Shown here: one piece after another, positions 13,901-23,917 of the stretch
Layout: every line of letters starts with the position of its first letter
Numbering within the stretch: the stretch's first letter is position 1
Origin: Apostichopus japonicus
Taxonomy: Eukaryota; Echinodermata; Holothuroidea; Aspidochirotida; Stichopodidae
DNA length: 64,000 nt
Assembly: GCF_037975245.1 (NCBI RefSeq)
Contig: NC_092570.1
Coordinates: forward strand, 6,119,001 to 6,183,000
Direction of reading: 5' to 3'
Notes under the pieces: model-generated
The model's database searches: none
Seen by the model: only the letters and a program-made list of their open reading frames with translations
What the model was told of the DNA's origin: nothing
Translations under genes and position numbers: made by a program

Positions 13901-16900
13901 AAGTCCTTTGTGACCTTCCCCTCCCCCTCACTCCACTCCACTTCACATACACAAACAACATCCCTCTCCTCATCCTTCTAAAATATTGTTTGTAATTCTT
14001 TTTCTATAGTTCTTTAATTAAATAGAGTTGAACATTCTTGTAAAGGAATTTGTTAGTGGCAGTCTGTTAGGTATATTAGAAAAACTCCATAGTTGTTTCA
14101 TCACCAAATTCCTAGTTTGAGGATTTTTCATCCTATTATTCGGGTGAATTTTTTAACCTCGCGCCATCTTAATTCAATATATTTTGAACAGTGGACATAA
14201 TGGCGGTACTTCGATTCGGGGGCTGCCAGGGACGCTATCATTAGCAAGCTACACTGTAGCGAGGAATGTTAACATTTCTGAAATCACAGCCGAACGTGAA
14301 GTCTGTAATCATTCCTGTGTATTGTATCAAGGCCTAGCTTAGAGTGAGATTGGATAGATTCTGAACAATTTGCCACACTGACTTCACATCTGGACAAAAG
14401 TCAGTGTTAGATTTGAATTTTCTGTCAGGACTGGCCAACATTTCAAGCACTCTATCATGGGGACTAATGTTCATCACAGGGCAAGGCTTAGGACCATACA
14501 AAGACAACAGATACAACTGAATGGACTGGATCTTATTTTTCAATAAAAAATTCCTTTAATCAACCCAATGGAGACTTTTATAATGTGTTGCGGTGTGTGT
14601 TAAAAATAAAACATTAATAAAACAATTCAGGAAAATATTGTATGCTGATGTATTGACACATCATCAGAGACATCTACTAAAACTGCAGTTTGAAATTGTT
14701 ATTTCATGTCTCGGAGGTTTATACCCTTCAAATATGATAACCTTGTTGGTTCTTATTAGCAATAATCATTCACAATTATTTCATCATTGACAAAAACTTA
14801 CAATGTGGCTTCAGTGTGCAACAGGATTATTCATTCGTTTGTCAAATGATAGGAAAATAAACCACATAAACAGAAATGCTAGAGTTACAAAATAAGTGCG
14901 AGCATATTTCAAGGCTCCATTCTTTTCATTGCTACTATATAATCAATCATCATTACCCTCATATTTAAAGTGATTTCTATCAAATTTATTTCGTGTATTG
15001 TCATAAAAAAAAAATTGATTTATTTATGATCCTGTTGTTTCATTTCACAGACAGCTGTGGATAAGTTCTGGTTTGTAATTTGTTTTTTTCCCCAGCATGC
15101 TTGCTCTGCATCTCTGTGTAAAAGGTGAATTTCAAAAAATAAAATACTCACCTCTTCAGGCTAGTGAAGTCATGTCTTTTTAAAAACGCTAACCAATAGC
15201 CAGTCATTAACCCTTCTAACCTCTTTACTCATGTTATCCACTTCAAATTAAAACTTCTCACTCAAGTTGTAGGGGGGGGGCTTTGGTAATTCATCCCACT
15301 GTGTCTATATCTCCATTTCATTTCATTTGTGTCGCCGTTTCTCCCTAACGCTGTATCTACATCTCTCTGTATCTGTATAGTTACCGATGTCATATTACCC
15401 CCTTCCCCTCCACCCCACCCCCCCGGCTGATGTTGGGAGATCGGACCAACAGTACCTGCGTGTGAGGCTGCACGGCACATATATTACATCCATCCTACGT
15501 ACGCAGCCTTTGTTGGTGTCAAATTCAAGCTATCCATATAACACTAATATGGTTTCATTCCCTACCAGCTCTCTTCAGTTTTAACCATTTAGTTTAATAC
15601 TGCATCTCATAGTAGTAGCATGGTGACTTCGAAGTTCGGACACTTAAGACTTAAAACACCCCAAAACTAAATCTTCTGGTATAAATCATTTGAAAATATA
15701 CTTCATATGGTGGGAGAATTTTGTTATAGTACGATACACGGCCAAACTTTCTTTCCTGCAAACTGTTTTCACGTTGTTTTCCAAGAAGATTCTTCGTGAT
15801 TGTGGAACTGGTATTTCTTTGCTAGAGTATTGCGAAGTTCGGACACGCAACCCACAGTGTGGCGCTGGTGATAAAATTGGTGGCGCAGTTGCTCTTTCAG
15901 TAATTATAACAGACTTCATAGATCTTCGTCATTTTATTGACAAATATGTAAGTAATTTCTTGCACACGGGTCATTTTGGAGAGAAAATAACTGTAGCTTC
16001 GTACTTTTTGGTGAAATTTGACTCTTCCTGTAGATTTTCATGGTGAAATTGTGTATTTCTTAGGGTGTCCGAACTTTCGCAGTATGCCGAACTTCGCAAT
16101 ACTGACTATACTATTTCACCTGCTGTATGTACAATGCTTTCATATGGTACCATGTTAGTTTAAACTTCATCTGCGCCCTGCTGTGGTAACTTGTTTTAAT
16201 AATGCATCTCATAGTAGTACTATTTCATCTGGTGTATGTACAATGCTTTCATGTGGTACCATGATCTTTAAACTTCATCTCTGTCCTGCTGTGGTATCTT
16301 GTGTTTTCTTTGGTTTTTGTATTTGTAATTAATTTGTCTTCTCTTTGAGATGCCAGCTTTTATTTTATGAAGAAGGCCTCCTACAGCGTGCACCCTGAGA
16401 TATGCATAAAACTACTGTAGCCTGGTATCATCTGCTTTTCCATTCTTTACAGTAATTATTTCTGTACAGGTGGGGATGGAGGAGGGGGGGGGGTTGGAGA
16501 TTAAATGCAGGTTTAATATCTTACACCACTGCTACTGGCAGTGGTGATACTGTGTACATTCAAACAACCTTCTAAATTCATTCCTCAGATTACAAGCAAG
16601 CCAAAGCCTTGACTTGTGGTTTAATTTTGTAATTTCCTTCAGTAGTGAAAAAAAGACAAAAAACAAGAAAATGTAACAAGTAAGAACAGTATGAGGAGAC
16701 ACAAGCTTGTGTTGTAATTTTAAAATTTTAGACAATTTGTACTTGCCATAAAAATTGGAATTATTCCAAAGGGCACAAACAAGATATAACAATCTTTAAT
16801 TGTTTATTTGTCTTCTGCTTGGTCAACCTGTTATATAACCCTCTTTGAGTGTTTTTTTGGCTCGTTCTTTAAGTCGATAGTAACATACAGGAGCCAACAG

Positions 16901-19900
16901 CTCTAGGTCTAGTAGAGTTCATTGACTGAAGGCATGAGCCTAATAGAAGATATTGCTTAGCCTTTTCTATGCTTCACTTTTAAGGTCAAACACACCTGTC
17001 ATATCTTGTGCAGTGCCCTGTAGTATAATTAGATTCAAATTCTTGTTATTTCCAAACCACATTTTAGGAAAGGGAACATTGGGTGTGAACAGTGTAGGTG
17101 GGGGAAGGGACAGCATGGAGTTTGATAGATAACTGGTGATGTGCTAGAATTTACGACAGGATGTTAAATAACTGTATTGACTTCAATTTATATTCAGCTT
17201 TTGTGTGTGTGAGGGAAGGGGGGGGTGTTTGATGAGGGACTTTAGGTCAGTCTGGGGCCTGCATCTTTCCAAGTGTCAGTTTTGTTCTTTTCCTGGTATA
17301 TGAATTAAATCCTTAATATCTAATTTTATCTCAAAACTGTTGGAGAGATTTTTTTTTCTTGGTAAAAACATTCAGATATCAAGTAGAGTGGAGGCTTTGT
17401 TCTCATAGTCTACAAATGCATGTATACTGTCTGTCATTGACTGTTGATTTATAAAATGACTGCCTTTTTTTCTTCCTTCAGGTTCCTTCCATCTATTGAA
17501 TTTGCTTTACCAAGAGTACCTGCTCTATATCATGGACATACAGTGCTTCCAACAACAGGAGACATCTCTCTGGCATAAAGTAATCGGCCAAGACTCTCAG
17601 GGTAATTTTATTAGTAACAGCCAAATTCAGTGGCGGAGGGTCCATGCAGTCAGGGGGGGGGGTGGAGGCCCCCCTGATGGACTCAAATGGACGCTTGAGC
17701 TCTTTTTAGCTTTTTACCACTTTTTACTTATTCGCTATTATTGACTTTTTTATGGCACTCTCATCTACCTATGGACATTTGTCACATTTTGTTGGTGTAA
17801 TTTTCTGACAAAATGCTCTTCTAGCTATTTATTCTTCTTTTATCTGCAAATTAGCAAGGCCCAGAAAGGGTCATTTCCGGCGATCTAGGGAGTATCTTTA
17901 CTCAAAAAATGTCTGTACGCTCCGTGCCAACCAGTGGTGGCGCTCCGCTTAGATAGTGTGGAAAGCGCCCCTACAGACCATCTCGCCCCCCCCCTGACCA
18001 ATACCCCTAGCTCCGCCACTGGCCAAATTACATAGTAGTAGTAGTAGTAGTGATCTCACCAGGGATTGACTACTTAAGGATCAAGAGGGGGGCAAAAACT
18101 TTTCTTTTTTATGGCGAGTTAGAAATTTTCAGTTTTCAGAACGGTATCAAAGGGCAAGGCAATTGTTGCCATTGGTAACATGATTGTTAAGGGCATTACA
18201 GCAAGTAGTAGTGATACAGTAGTATTGATTGACCAGGGCTTGAATTAAGGATCAGAGGGGCAAAACAATTGTTTTTTAGGGCAAGTTAGAAATTGCGGGC
18301 TCTGGCATATTTCATTGAAATGAAACAGCTCCACAAAACAAAAAAACAAAAAATTAGCTTTCAAGAGGTTTACCAAGGCATTTTGCAAAAGATTTGTAAA
18401 GGATGATTTTTATGGGCATTACAGCAAGTAGTGCACCAAGGACAACATATTGCTGTCAATCAATTCTACCCCTGGATCTGACCCCATATATTGCACCCTG
18501 GAAGGGAGTATTGCATAATCTGCAATAATACAAACTTTTGGGTTGCATGTTTCACCTATTTATGCCGATAAATTTTCATCAATTTCTTAAATCTCTTCTT
18601 AAATCAGTTTGCCACTTCCTAATAATTTATTTGATTAAAAACCCATCTCTTTCGATTATTTTCCACTAGTGGAATAAAAATGTTGATGTTTTAGCGCACT
18701 TACCTCAATAATATGAAATCTTTGCCTGTAGTGTTGCAACGTTTCCTCACGTACCCGGTCATGTGTGACTTGGAAGAATGCATTCTTCGGGATAATCCTT
18801 ACATGATGGACCCGAACCCTCAGAGGGGACAAACTCCGCAGATGACTGGCATAGGAAACGGAAGCGTGGGTATCCAGACCGTGGCCAAACCAGTCAAGAC
18901 GCCACCAGGTAATTCCGTTCTCAAGCAGAAGTCACAGAGTTATCAGAATCCTTCAAGAAACACTCCATCTTCGAGTTGTGTCTTAGGACAGACCAGCCAA
19001 ACAACTTCCTCACGTGGCTCATCAGCTATGAAGACCCCCATCACTCCCCTGCCTGGGACCCTTCCTCCGAGTGACAGATTACTGAGGACTGCACCGAAAG
19101 CTGACGCTAGTGACATGGAATCTCTCGTTGAATCGAACGCCGACCTGGCCATCATCCATCCAACGGCAATGTTAACGAGCGACAGGGAAATCAAGGAAGA
19201 ATCCGAGTCGTTTGCTACGACGGGCGAGGTCCAAGCAACCAATGAACAGAGCTCAAATGTGACATGTGACAGTGAATTATCTACCAAGGTAGTTAAAGTA
19301 ATTCCCATCCCCAAGGAAGAGGTGGGCAAAGCTGGTGATGCTAGGAAACCGGGAGAAGCGTTCTTCATCAAAATATCTATTCCAAGATCGGATGAGATGA
19401 AAGTTGTCCGTGGTCAGGTTAGTACATATACTGTATCTTACATGAAGTACAATATTTTTGGGTTTTTTTTTGGGGGGGGTCTAAAAGTTTGGAGGGCAAC
19501 ATTTCGGTCCTTCTGATGGGTCTTCTTCAAAGGTAAACTGAAATAGATATAGATCAAGGACATGTTCTGTTTTTCTTGTCTTTCTTCTGTTAGAAAGAAT
19601 CAGGGAGTAATATATTTGTTCAAATTTTGTGTAGCATTTTCGTAGGCATTTCTCTCATTGAATACAATAGTGTGTAGACAACTCCTACACTTCTTTACAC
19701 TAGCATTTTATGGTGCGATACTGGATAAATTACTCCCTGAGACTTGCTATTGTAGACATACAGAATACACTTAACTTGTCAAACTTGTAGGTAACAGGCA
19801 TTAAACCACATGTTATGCAGCGAATGATGAGATGAAGTTAAAAAATAGTGCAGATATTGGTGTTTAGGGTCGAGGACAAACGTCAAAGGAGGTCAAAGAT

Positions 19901-20453
19901 CAATTTGTCCTAAATTGTTCGAAAAAGTGTGTCGCGAACACCTCCCACACCACAAGGCCGAGCAAGTTCAAACTTGGTGGGTAGGTGCCTGACCATGTAA
20001 CCTTGTGTTTGCATGTTGAAGATGTAATAGGTCTACATCAGAGGTCAAAGGTTGAAAAACCTAAAAATTGGTGTTTAGCCATTTTCTGCTTGCCACACAA
20101 TATGTACAGAATGATGAAACAAATACTGGAGTTTTTTTTGTTTTAATGTTGAGGGTTAGGTTGCAAGGACAATGTAGGTCAGAGGTGAAATTGGCCCAAA
20201 TTTGATGCCTGCATGAAACAACAGTGATAGTAGGTAATATAGTTTTCTACTAAACTTTAAACTAAACTAGATGTTAACAAACTGGATTCCCAGCCTATCA
20301 ACAAATGAATTGCCCTCTTGTCTTGTTTGTTTATTTGCTGCACAGGTGCTGATGACAGAGGATGGAAGGTCTTTCATGATAGATGAAGTGACGGAAGGTA
20401 AATGGGACGAAAACACGCATCGGAAAAGCAGTCACGGTTGTGCCCAGTCTTAA
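595..20453 (+). CDS. RFX-family winged-helix transcription factor, 15 coding exons, 808 aa
   Basis: Predicted exons: 595-715, 2017-2131, 2581-2704, 4365-4583, 5616-5663, 7014-7142, 8674-8751, 9703-9866, 10403-10503, 11265-11471, 12699-12793, 13787-13898, 17482-17601, 18732-19417, 20346-20453 (stop TAA). Phases agree at every junction and the sum is 2427 nt. Residues about 75-149 form the RFX DNA-binding winged helix, with [17 protein letters not shown] at its core. In known RFX proteins this domain binds the X-box in promoters. Residues about 231-530 match the extended dimerisation region ([30 protein letters not shown]). Residues 545-773 are Ser/Thr/Pro-rich and disordered-looking, and the last exon ends in a short conserved-looking tail ([11 protein letters not shown]). 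The dimerisation region places it nearer RFX1-4/6/8 than RFX5/7. The exact orthologue is unresolved. Weak points are exon 1, chosen because its donor phase fits, and the GC donor after 9866. The nuclear role is known for the family, not shown here. Confidence 0.9.
2454..2704 (+). other. RFX DNA-binding domain exon 3 and its splice sites
   Basis: Exon 2581-2704 encodes the first half of the winged helix, including [20 protein letters not shown] and ending FGK. The acceptor at 2579-2580 follows a long pyrimidine run. The donor is GTATAT at 2705-2710. A hAT-type transposon copy begins at 2720, only 15 bases past this exon end. Confidence 0.85.
2720..3955. mobile_element. Non-autonomous hAT-type DNA transposon, mosaic, 1236 bp
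   Basis: The element is bounded by inverted ends, CATGGGCGGCGATC on the left and GATCGCCGCCCCTG on the right. It is flanked by a perfect 8-bp duplication TCTGAAAG at 2712-2719 and 3956-3963. CA...TG ends and an 8-bp duplication are typical of the hAT superfamily. Inside are two copies of a block that starts near GAGAAGTGCCATTTCC (about 2907-3010 and 3797-3893). A second transposon-like boundary (CAGGTGCGTAGCCAGG, about 3257) suggests nesting. No transposase is encoded. It lies in RFX intron 3. Confidence 0.8.
4921..4973. repeat. Poly(T) tract
   Basis: A nearly uninterrupted T run, broken by GA and AA near its left end, occupies this span inside RFX intron 4. It is a low-complexity tract, and any reading frame through it is meaningless. 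Confidence 0.9.
5145..5262. repeat. Dispersed GC-rich repeat, copy 1
   Basis: This segment contains GGGAGGGGGACACCCCCTCC followed by CCCCTCCCCCAGGACGG. A close relative is found at about 48385-48490. It is a dispersed repeat of unknown class within RFX intron 4. Confidence 0.6.
6405..6660 (+). mobile_element. tRNA-derived SINE, copy in RFX intron 5
   Basis: The segment begins with an A-box-like TTAGCTCAGTGG (6414-6425) and has a B-box-like GAGTTGGAGTCACTCC (6458-6473). These are the pol III promoter elements inherited from a tRNA. The non-tRNA body runs on to a CATA-repeat tail near 6640. A duplicated AGGAGTGTTA just upstream may be part of the insertion scar. It does not fold as an intact tRNA. 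Confidence 0.6.
7215..7600 (+). repeat. Tandem duplication of a ~195-bp intronic segment
   Basis: The sequence around ATGTGTCTGTCAAGCA at about 7224 recurs at about 7420. The following stretches (GTTGATATTG, GGGTAAGTATA, TTTATTTCTATTAAA) stay in the same order and spacing. The two copies differ by scattered substitutions and small indels. The duplication lies in RFX intron 6. Confidence 0.75.
9867..10402 (+). other. GC-AG intron of the RFX gene
   Basis: The downstream exon can only start at 10403, because a stop codon lies just before it in the conserved frame. That requires the previous exon to end in phase 2. The sole solution is an exon end at 9866 followed by GCAAGT, the well-known strong form of the rare GC donor. 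The nearby GT (9871) would shift the frame. The acceptor is TTTTTAAAG. Confidence 0.75.
10665..10735 (+). repeat. Three tandem copies of a ~21-bp AT-rich unit
   Basis: The unit GTAACAAAATATAATATTCT is repeated three times almost exactly in RFX intron 9. It is a short tandem repeat with no other sign of function. Confidence 0.85.
11507..11829 (+). mobile_element. Processed (poly(A)-tailed) retro-insertion
   Basis: A direct repeat of about 27 bp flanks this segment, at 11479-11506 and 11830-11856. The copies differ by one C and begin AGTATCATTCGTACCCC. The insert ends with AATAAA-like CAATAAAAG and then a run of seven A. A target duplication, a poly(A) signal and an A tail together indicate reverse transcription of an RNA 3' end, from either an mRNA 3'UTR or a 5'-truncated retrotransposon. 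The parent is not identified. It sits seven bases past an RFX splice donor. Confidence 0.65.
12202..12386. mobile_element. Short hAT-type MITE, 185 bp
   Basis: Both ends resemble those of the element at 2720-3955: the left starts CATGGGGGG and the right ends CGCCACCCCTG. The 8-bp target duplication CTTTGGGT lies at 12194-12201 and 12387-12394. The body is shared with the larger element (CCCCCCCAATATTTGGTGGC). It is an internally deleted family member in RFX intron 10. Confidence 0.75.
13050..13160 (-). repeat. SINE or LINE 3' tail, reverse orientation
   Basis: Read on the minus strand, the segment gives AAAGCGCCTAGAGGCC, then a GGCGCTATAT-type motif and a (TTA)n-like tail ending near 13050. 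This resembles the shared 3' tails of deuterostome SINEs and their partner LINEs. A related tail is seen at about 57893-57966. The A-rich stretch beyond 13160 is left unassigned. Confidence 0.5.
15623..16085. mobile_element. MITE-like element with inverted ends
   Basis: The left arm GTGACTTCGAAGTTCGGACA continues to TTAAG. It is matched in inverse by the right arm CTTAGGGTGTCCGAACTTTC and onward. An internal GCGAAGTTCGGACAC copy occurs at about 15831. The element sits in a duplicated local sequence, because GCATCTCATAGTAGTA is found both just left of it (15602) and at 16204. No transposase or clear target duplication was found, so the class is unassigned. Confidence 0.55.
16108..16310 (+). 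repeat. Tandem duplication, ~115 bp unit
   Basis: Two copies of a segment carrying GTATGTACAATGCTTTCAT and CCTGCTGTGGTA lie in a row, beginning near 16108 and 16220. They differ by a few substitutions. Confidence 0.7.
17628..18021. mobile_element. hAT-type MITE, 394 bp
   Basis: The inverted ends are perfect over 11 bases, CAGTGGCGGAG on the left and CTCCGCCACTG on the right. The 8-bp duplication GCCAAATT flanks both sides, at 17620-17627 and 18022-18029. It carries the internal block GGTCATTTCCGGCGATCT that is also found inside the 2720-3955 element. No transposase is present. It lies 26 bases past an RFX exon end (17601). Confidence 0.85.
18040..18440 (+). repeat. Imperfect tandem duplication in RFX intron 13
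   Basis: Two related blocks follow one another. Each has a CCAGGG-TTGA start, a GGATCA-AGGGG stretch, a GCGAGTTAGAAATT-like stretch, and GGGCATTACAGCAAGTAGT near the end (about 18191 and 18415). A GTA microsatellite precedes the first block. The X-box at 18165 is in the first block only. Confidence 0.55.
18165..18179 (+). promoter_or_regulatory. Consensus X-box (RFX binding site)
   Basis: GTTGCCATTGGTAAC fits the published X-box consensus GTNRCC, 0-3 spacer bases, RGYAAC at all twelve defined positions, with spacer ATT. Because it lies in intron 13 of an RFX gene, autoregulation is a natural hypothesis. A single 15-base match can also occur by chance in 64 kb, and the site lies in repetitive sequence. 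Confidence 0.5.
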
Positions 20454-20539
20454 TGGTACACTAGCTATTAAATATTGATGGTGGTGAAAGGGTGACTTTA
20501 GGCAGAGAGTTTGTGCTGTTATTTTCATAGTCCAACAAA

Positions 20540-21215
20540 GTGGAAAACACTGAGTCCAGGTGAGGTGCCAACATCTATTACAGTGTTAGAGGTGTTTACC
20601 TGCAAAGATAGTGTCAACATCTATTACAGTGGTTGAGGTGTTCACCCCTACAGATAGTGTCAACATCAATTACAGTGTTGGAGGTGTTCACCCCTAAAGA
20701 TAGTGTCAACATCTATTAATGTGTTCAAGGTGTTAACCTCTAAAGATAGTGTCAACATCTATTACAGTTTTAGAGGTGTTCATCGATAAAGATAGTGTCA
20801 ACATCTATTAATATGGTCAAAGTGTTAACCCTAATGATAGTGTCAACATCTATTAGTGTTCCAGGTGTTAACACCTAAAGATCTAAGTGTCAACATCTAT
20901 TACAGTGTTCGAGGTATTAACACCAAAAGATCTAAGTGTCAACATCTATTACAGTGTTTGAGGTGTTCACCCCTAAAGATAGTGTCAACATCTATTAATA
21001 TGGTCAAAGTGTTAACCCTAATGATAGTGTCAACATCTATTAGTGTTCCAGGTGTTAACACCTAAAGATCTAAGTGTCAACATCTATTACAGTGTTCGAG
21101 GTATTAACACCAAAAGATCTAAGTGTCAACATCTATTACAGTGTTTGAGGTGTTCACCTGTAAAGATAGTGTCAACATCTATTACAGTGTTTGAGGTGTT
21201 CACCTTTAAGATGGG
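20540..21215 (+). repeat. 46-bp minisatellite with higher-order structure
   Basis: About 14 copies of a unit containing GTGTCAACATCTATTACAGT recur every 45-47 bases (for example at 20611, 20657, 20703, 20749 and 20795). A four-unit block is itself duplicated with an offset of 187 bases (compare 20856 with 21043). The array starts about 90 bases past the RFX stop codon, so it may be transcribed as 3'UTR. Reading frames across it are repeat artefacts. Confidence 0.9.
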
Positions 21216-22434
21216 TAAAAATACTGCACTTTTGCTTCCTGTAAGACCAATGATGATGCCAGCTCATCTCTGACCATGCTTAATCATAAATGGTATCTAT
21301 TGTTTCATTAGTTCTAATAACTCTACAAAACACCATTCTTTAAAGCATTATATAAACAACTGAGTAATAAAGATGAAATCATACACCATATGTTTTGGGA
21401 CAATTTGCCTGAAACTCATACGAGGCCGTAAAATTATTCCGGTATTTTCAAATCGAGTTTTGCGTTGCTTTTGTGATCTTTGTACCAACAAGGGATCCAG
21501 CTGTTGTCATTAATGAGCCTTTCATGTTTAAAATATAATTTTTAAAATGCGTTTATGCTATTTTCATCAAGTATTGGTCACTGTTAACTATCTGCTGCCA
21601 TAGTTTTAATGAATGAGAAATTTGATAATTCTCATTTGTTTCAGTTTGTAGTGCAGGTCACTATATCAACCAAATGCGAAAAAAACCTGCCTCGTTCATT
21701 GATATTTGTTAATTCTAAGAAGTTTATTTTTATAAGTATTGTGCATTCATATACTACAATTGGGCATTTATTACTACAATGTTTACAAACTTTTAGATTT
21801 TCTCTCGTTCGATCTTTACTTCATTTTAGCATATTTGAATTTCTTATGTTTTACACTATATTTTTGTCTTTTAAAAGAGAACTATTGGATGATATTAAAT
21901 ACCAATATTTTGTCTCAGTTCATTCGAGGTCTAAGCTATTATATTATTAACTAGATAATGAACGTGGTGATGACAACCTGTGCTCTTGAAAAACATGTCA
22001 GCTGCTCACCACTCATTTAGAATTAGAAACTTAAACGCTTGAAATATCTTGTCGATATTTCTGACGGTAAACAGCTCCAAACTTGTTAATATCAGTATCG
22101 AGACTCTGGTAAAGCTATTTTAAGGCAGCAAGATACTATGAAAGGATGAAGAAAGAGCACTAGCTCCCCCTCTTGTCCAAGTCATTCATTTGTTTCTGTG
22201 GAAACTACAGCACTGTAAAATTATGCGCATGTTACCTTAGCCCCCCCCCCCCAAATAAGAAGGGGGTTCAAGAAATGTTATTAAGTTAAGTGTCAGACCA
22301 TAAAATAATTGACACACTGGCAATCTTAATATCTATTACCTTGGGAAACTACATTATCTTACATTACAGAAAAAGATATGTAAGCCAACATACTATGTAC
22401 TGATTCATGCAGAGGTGATATGCTATTGGCTGTC
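21216..22434. other. Intergenic DNA after the RFX gene
   Basis: No gene was recognised. An AATAAA at 21366-21371 is a possible RFX polyadenylation signal if the 3'UTR includes the minisatellite. The rest is AT-rich unique sequence with a C-run near 22241. Confidence 0.5.
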
Positions 22435-22437
22435 TAA

Positions 22438-22832
22438 AGGCCCGGTCACACTACAGCGATATTTTATCGGAATATGGTCCGATTTTAGGCCGAAGAGTGA
22501 GGTTTGTGGTAGCGAATGTAATGAACGCAGTGGAATATTCGAATACCTACTCCAAATCTGAGGGGTTCTGGAACGGACTACATTCTGAAGTGACGTCACA
22601 TCGAAATACGATAAAAATCGTAAGAGAATCGGATAGCTATCCGATAAAAGGAAACAGAGTCAATATCAAAAGTTAGGAGAGGGCTATTCCACATCGGAAT
22701 GGCTCAACAGATAGCAAATCAGGTCCTTTATCACTGTGGCTAGAAGACCCGAACGAAAAACTGGCTGTTTCAATTCCTCCGGGAAAATCGGATAGTATTC
22801 CGATAAAAAATCGGTATAGTGTGACCGGGCCT
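22438..22832. mobile_element. PIF/Harbinger-type MITE, 395 bp
   Basis: The terminal inverted repeats begin AGGCCCGGTCACACTA on the left and end TAGTGTGACCGGGCCT on the right, perfect over 16 bases. Both flanks carry TAA (22435-22437 and 22833-22835). A 3-bp TWA duplication is the signature of the PIF/Harbinger superfamily. The interior has further ATCGGA-type inverted motifs and no transposase. Confidence 0.85.
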
Positions 22833-22835
22833 TAA

Positions 22836-23917
22836 CGTACATACATTTTGCACGTGTCCTGGTTCATGCCTATGGCAATTTTGCTTTTGTCTTCCTGTAA
22901 AGGAACAAAATCATCCTGGCCATTCAGATAATGAAATTCAGATAAATAAATTGTTGTTGTTTTAGTTCCATATGTTCCTTGTAGAATTTGTTCTACTTTC
23001 ATTGCTATTGGTTATGTTTGATTAAATATGTTCCACAAGTAAGTTACATACAATGTTTGCTTTCACCAACGCTACACTCTTTGTCAAAATTACCAAAAAT
23101 ATTTGATATGAATTTTTTTACACCACTTGTATATTAAAATTAGCAGCTATTTCGTGTCTGCTTTTGTTATTCATCTTGTATTTTTATTAAATATGATGAA
23201 ACTTTTAATGTTTGCCTTGTTCTCCTTAATCAGTCTTTGTTTCAAACTTTTTATTGCCTACTTGAATATATTTATATCTGGGCAGAGAGATACAAGTTTC
23301 TCACAAGAAAGGTAGTTTAGTGACCAGATTCTGGATTGGGTGTTTCTTCTCATTGATGTGGTTCCCAGCCAATCAGAACAGATTTACTGTATAAAATAGG
23401 GATAAGGCTAAATGAATCCAGCTCAGGATTGGATGAATGTATACCATGTAATCAAACTTGAAACTAAATCAAAGACTAATACGAACAAATCGTGTGGTTT
23501 GGTAGAAAACATTTTCTTGCCAAGTATACCAGTAGAGTCGTACATTATGTTATTAGAAAAATGAAATTGCATTATTTCCTCCACAGGTAGTAAGACATCA
23601 AATGTGTGCACAGATGAAATGTGACCTTTAAGGGTAAAATAAATTGTTAGTAAAAATAGAATACAAAATACAGAAATGAATATATAAATAGTAAATAAAT
23701 AAATTATAAGACAGCCTCAAGGGTGCTGTTAAAATCATTTACATGTATAACAGACAAAACTTTGGTACTATCACCAATGAAAGTGATCAGGACTTATGGT
23801 AAGTGACATTCAGAGCTAGGATGGGCCCTTGGAATAACTATGTCACCAGGCCAACTTGAAATTTTCATCTTTCCTTTTGTTGTTGACCTATACTGACCTT
23901 GGAAATTCATGAAAACA
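22836..23917. other. Intergenic DNA
   Basis: AT-rich sequence with no exon, RNA gene or repeat structure that I can support. Confidence 0.4.

Larger units (their letters stand above)
13899..17481 (+). other. RFX intron 12, 3.6 kb
   Basis: This long intron separates the exon ending AASFG from the exon starting SFHLL. No further exon was recognised in it. It holds a terminal-inverted-repeat element at about 15623-16085 and a duplicated segment around it, plus scattered G-runs at about 15272, 16480 and 17219. The rest shows no feature I can support. Confidence 0.6.

Noticed and set aside
15690-16046. 118-residue plus-strand frame as a gene
   Set aside because: It lies inside an inverted-repeat element in an RFX intron and shows no domain.
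20540-21215. CRISPR-like direct repeat array
   Set aside because: Repeats are contiguous with no unique spacers, and the genome is eukaryotic.
20856-21273. Two similar open frames after the RFX gene
   Set aside because: They are translations of the 46-bp minisatellite and repeat each other at the array's 187-base offset.
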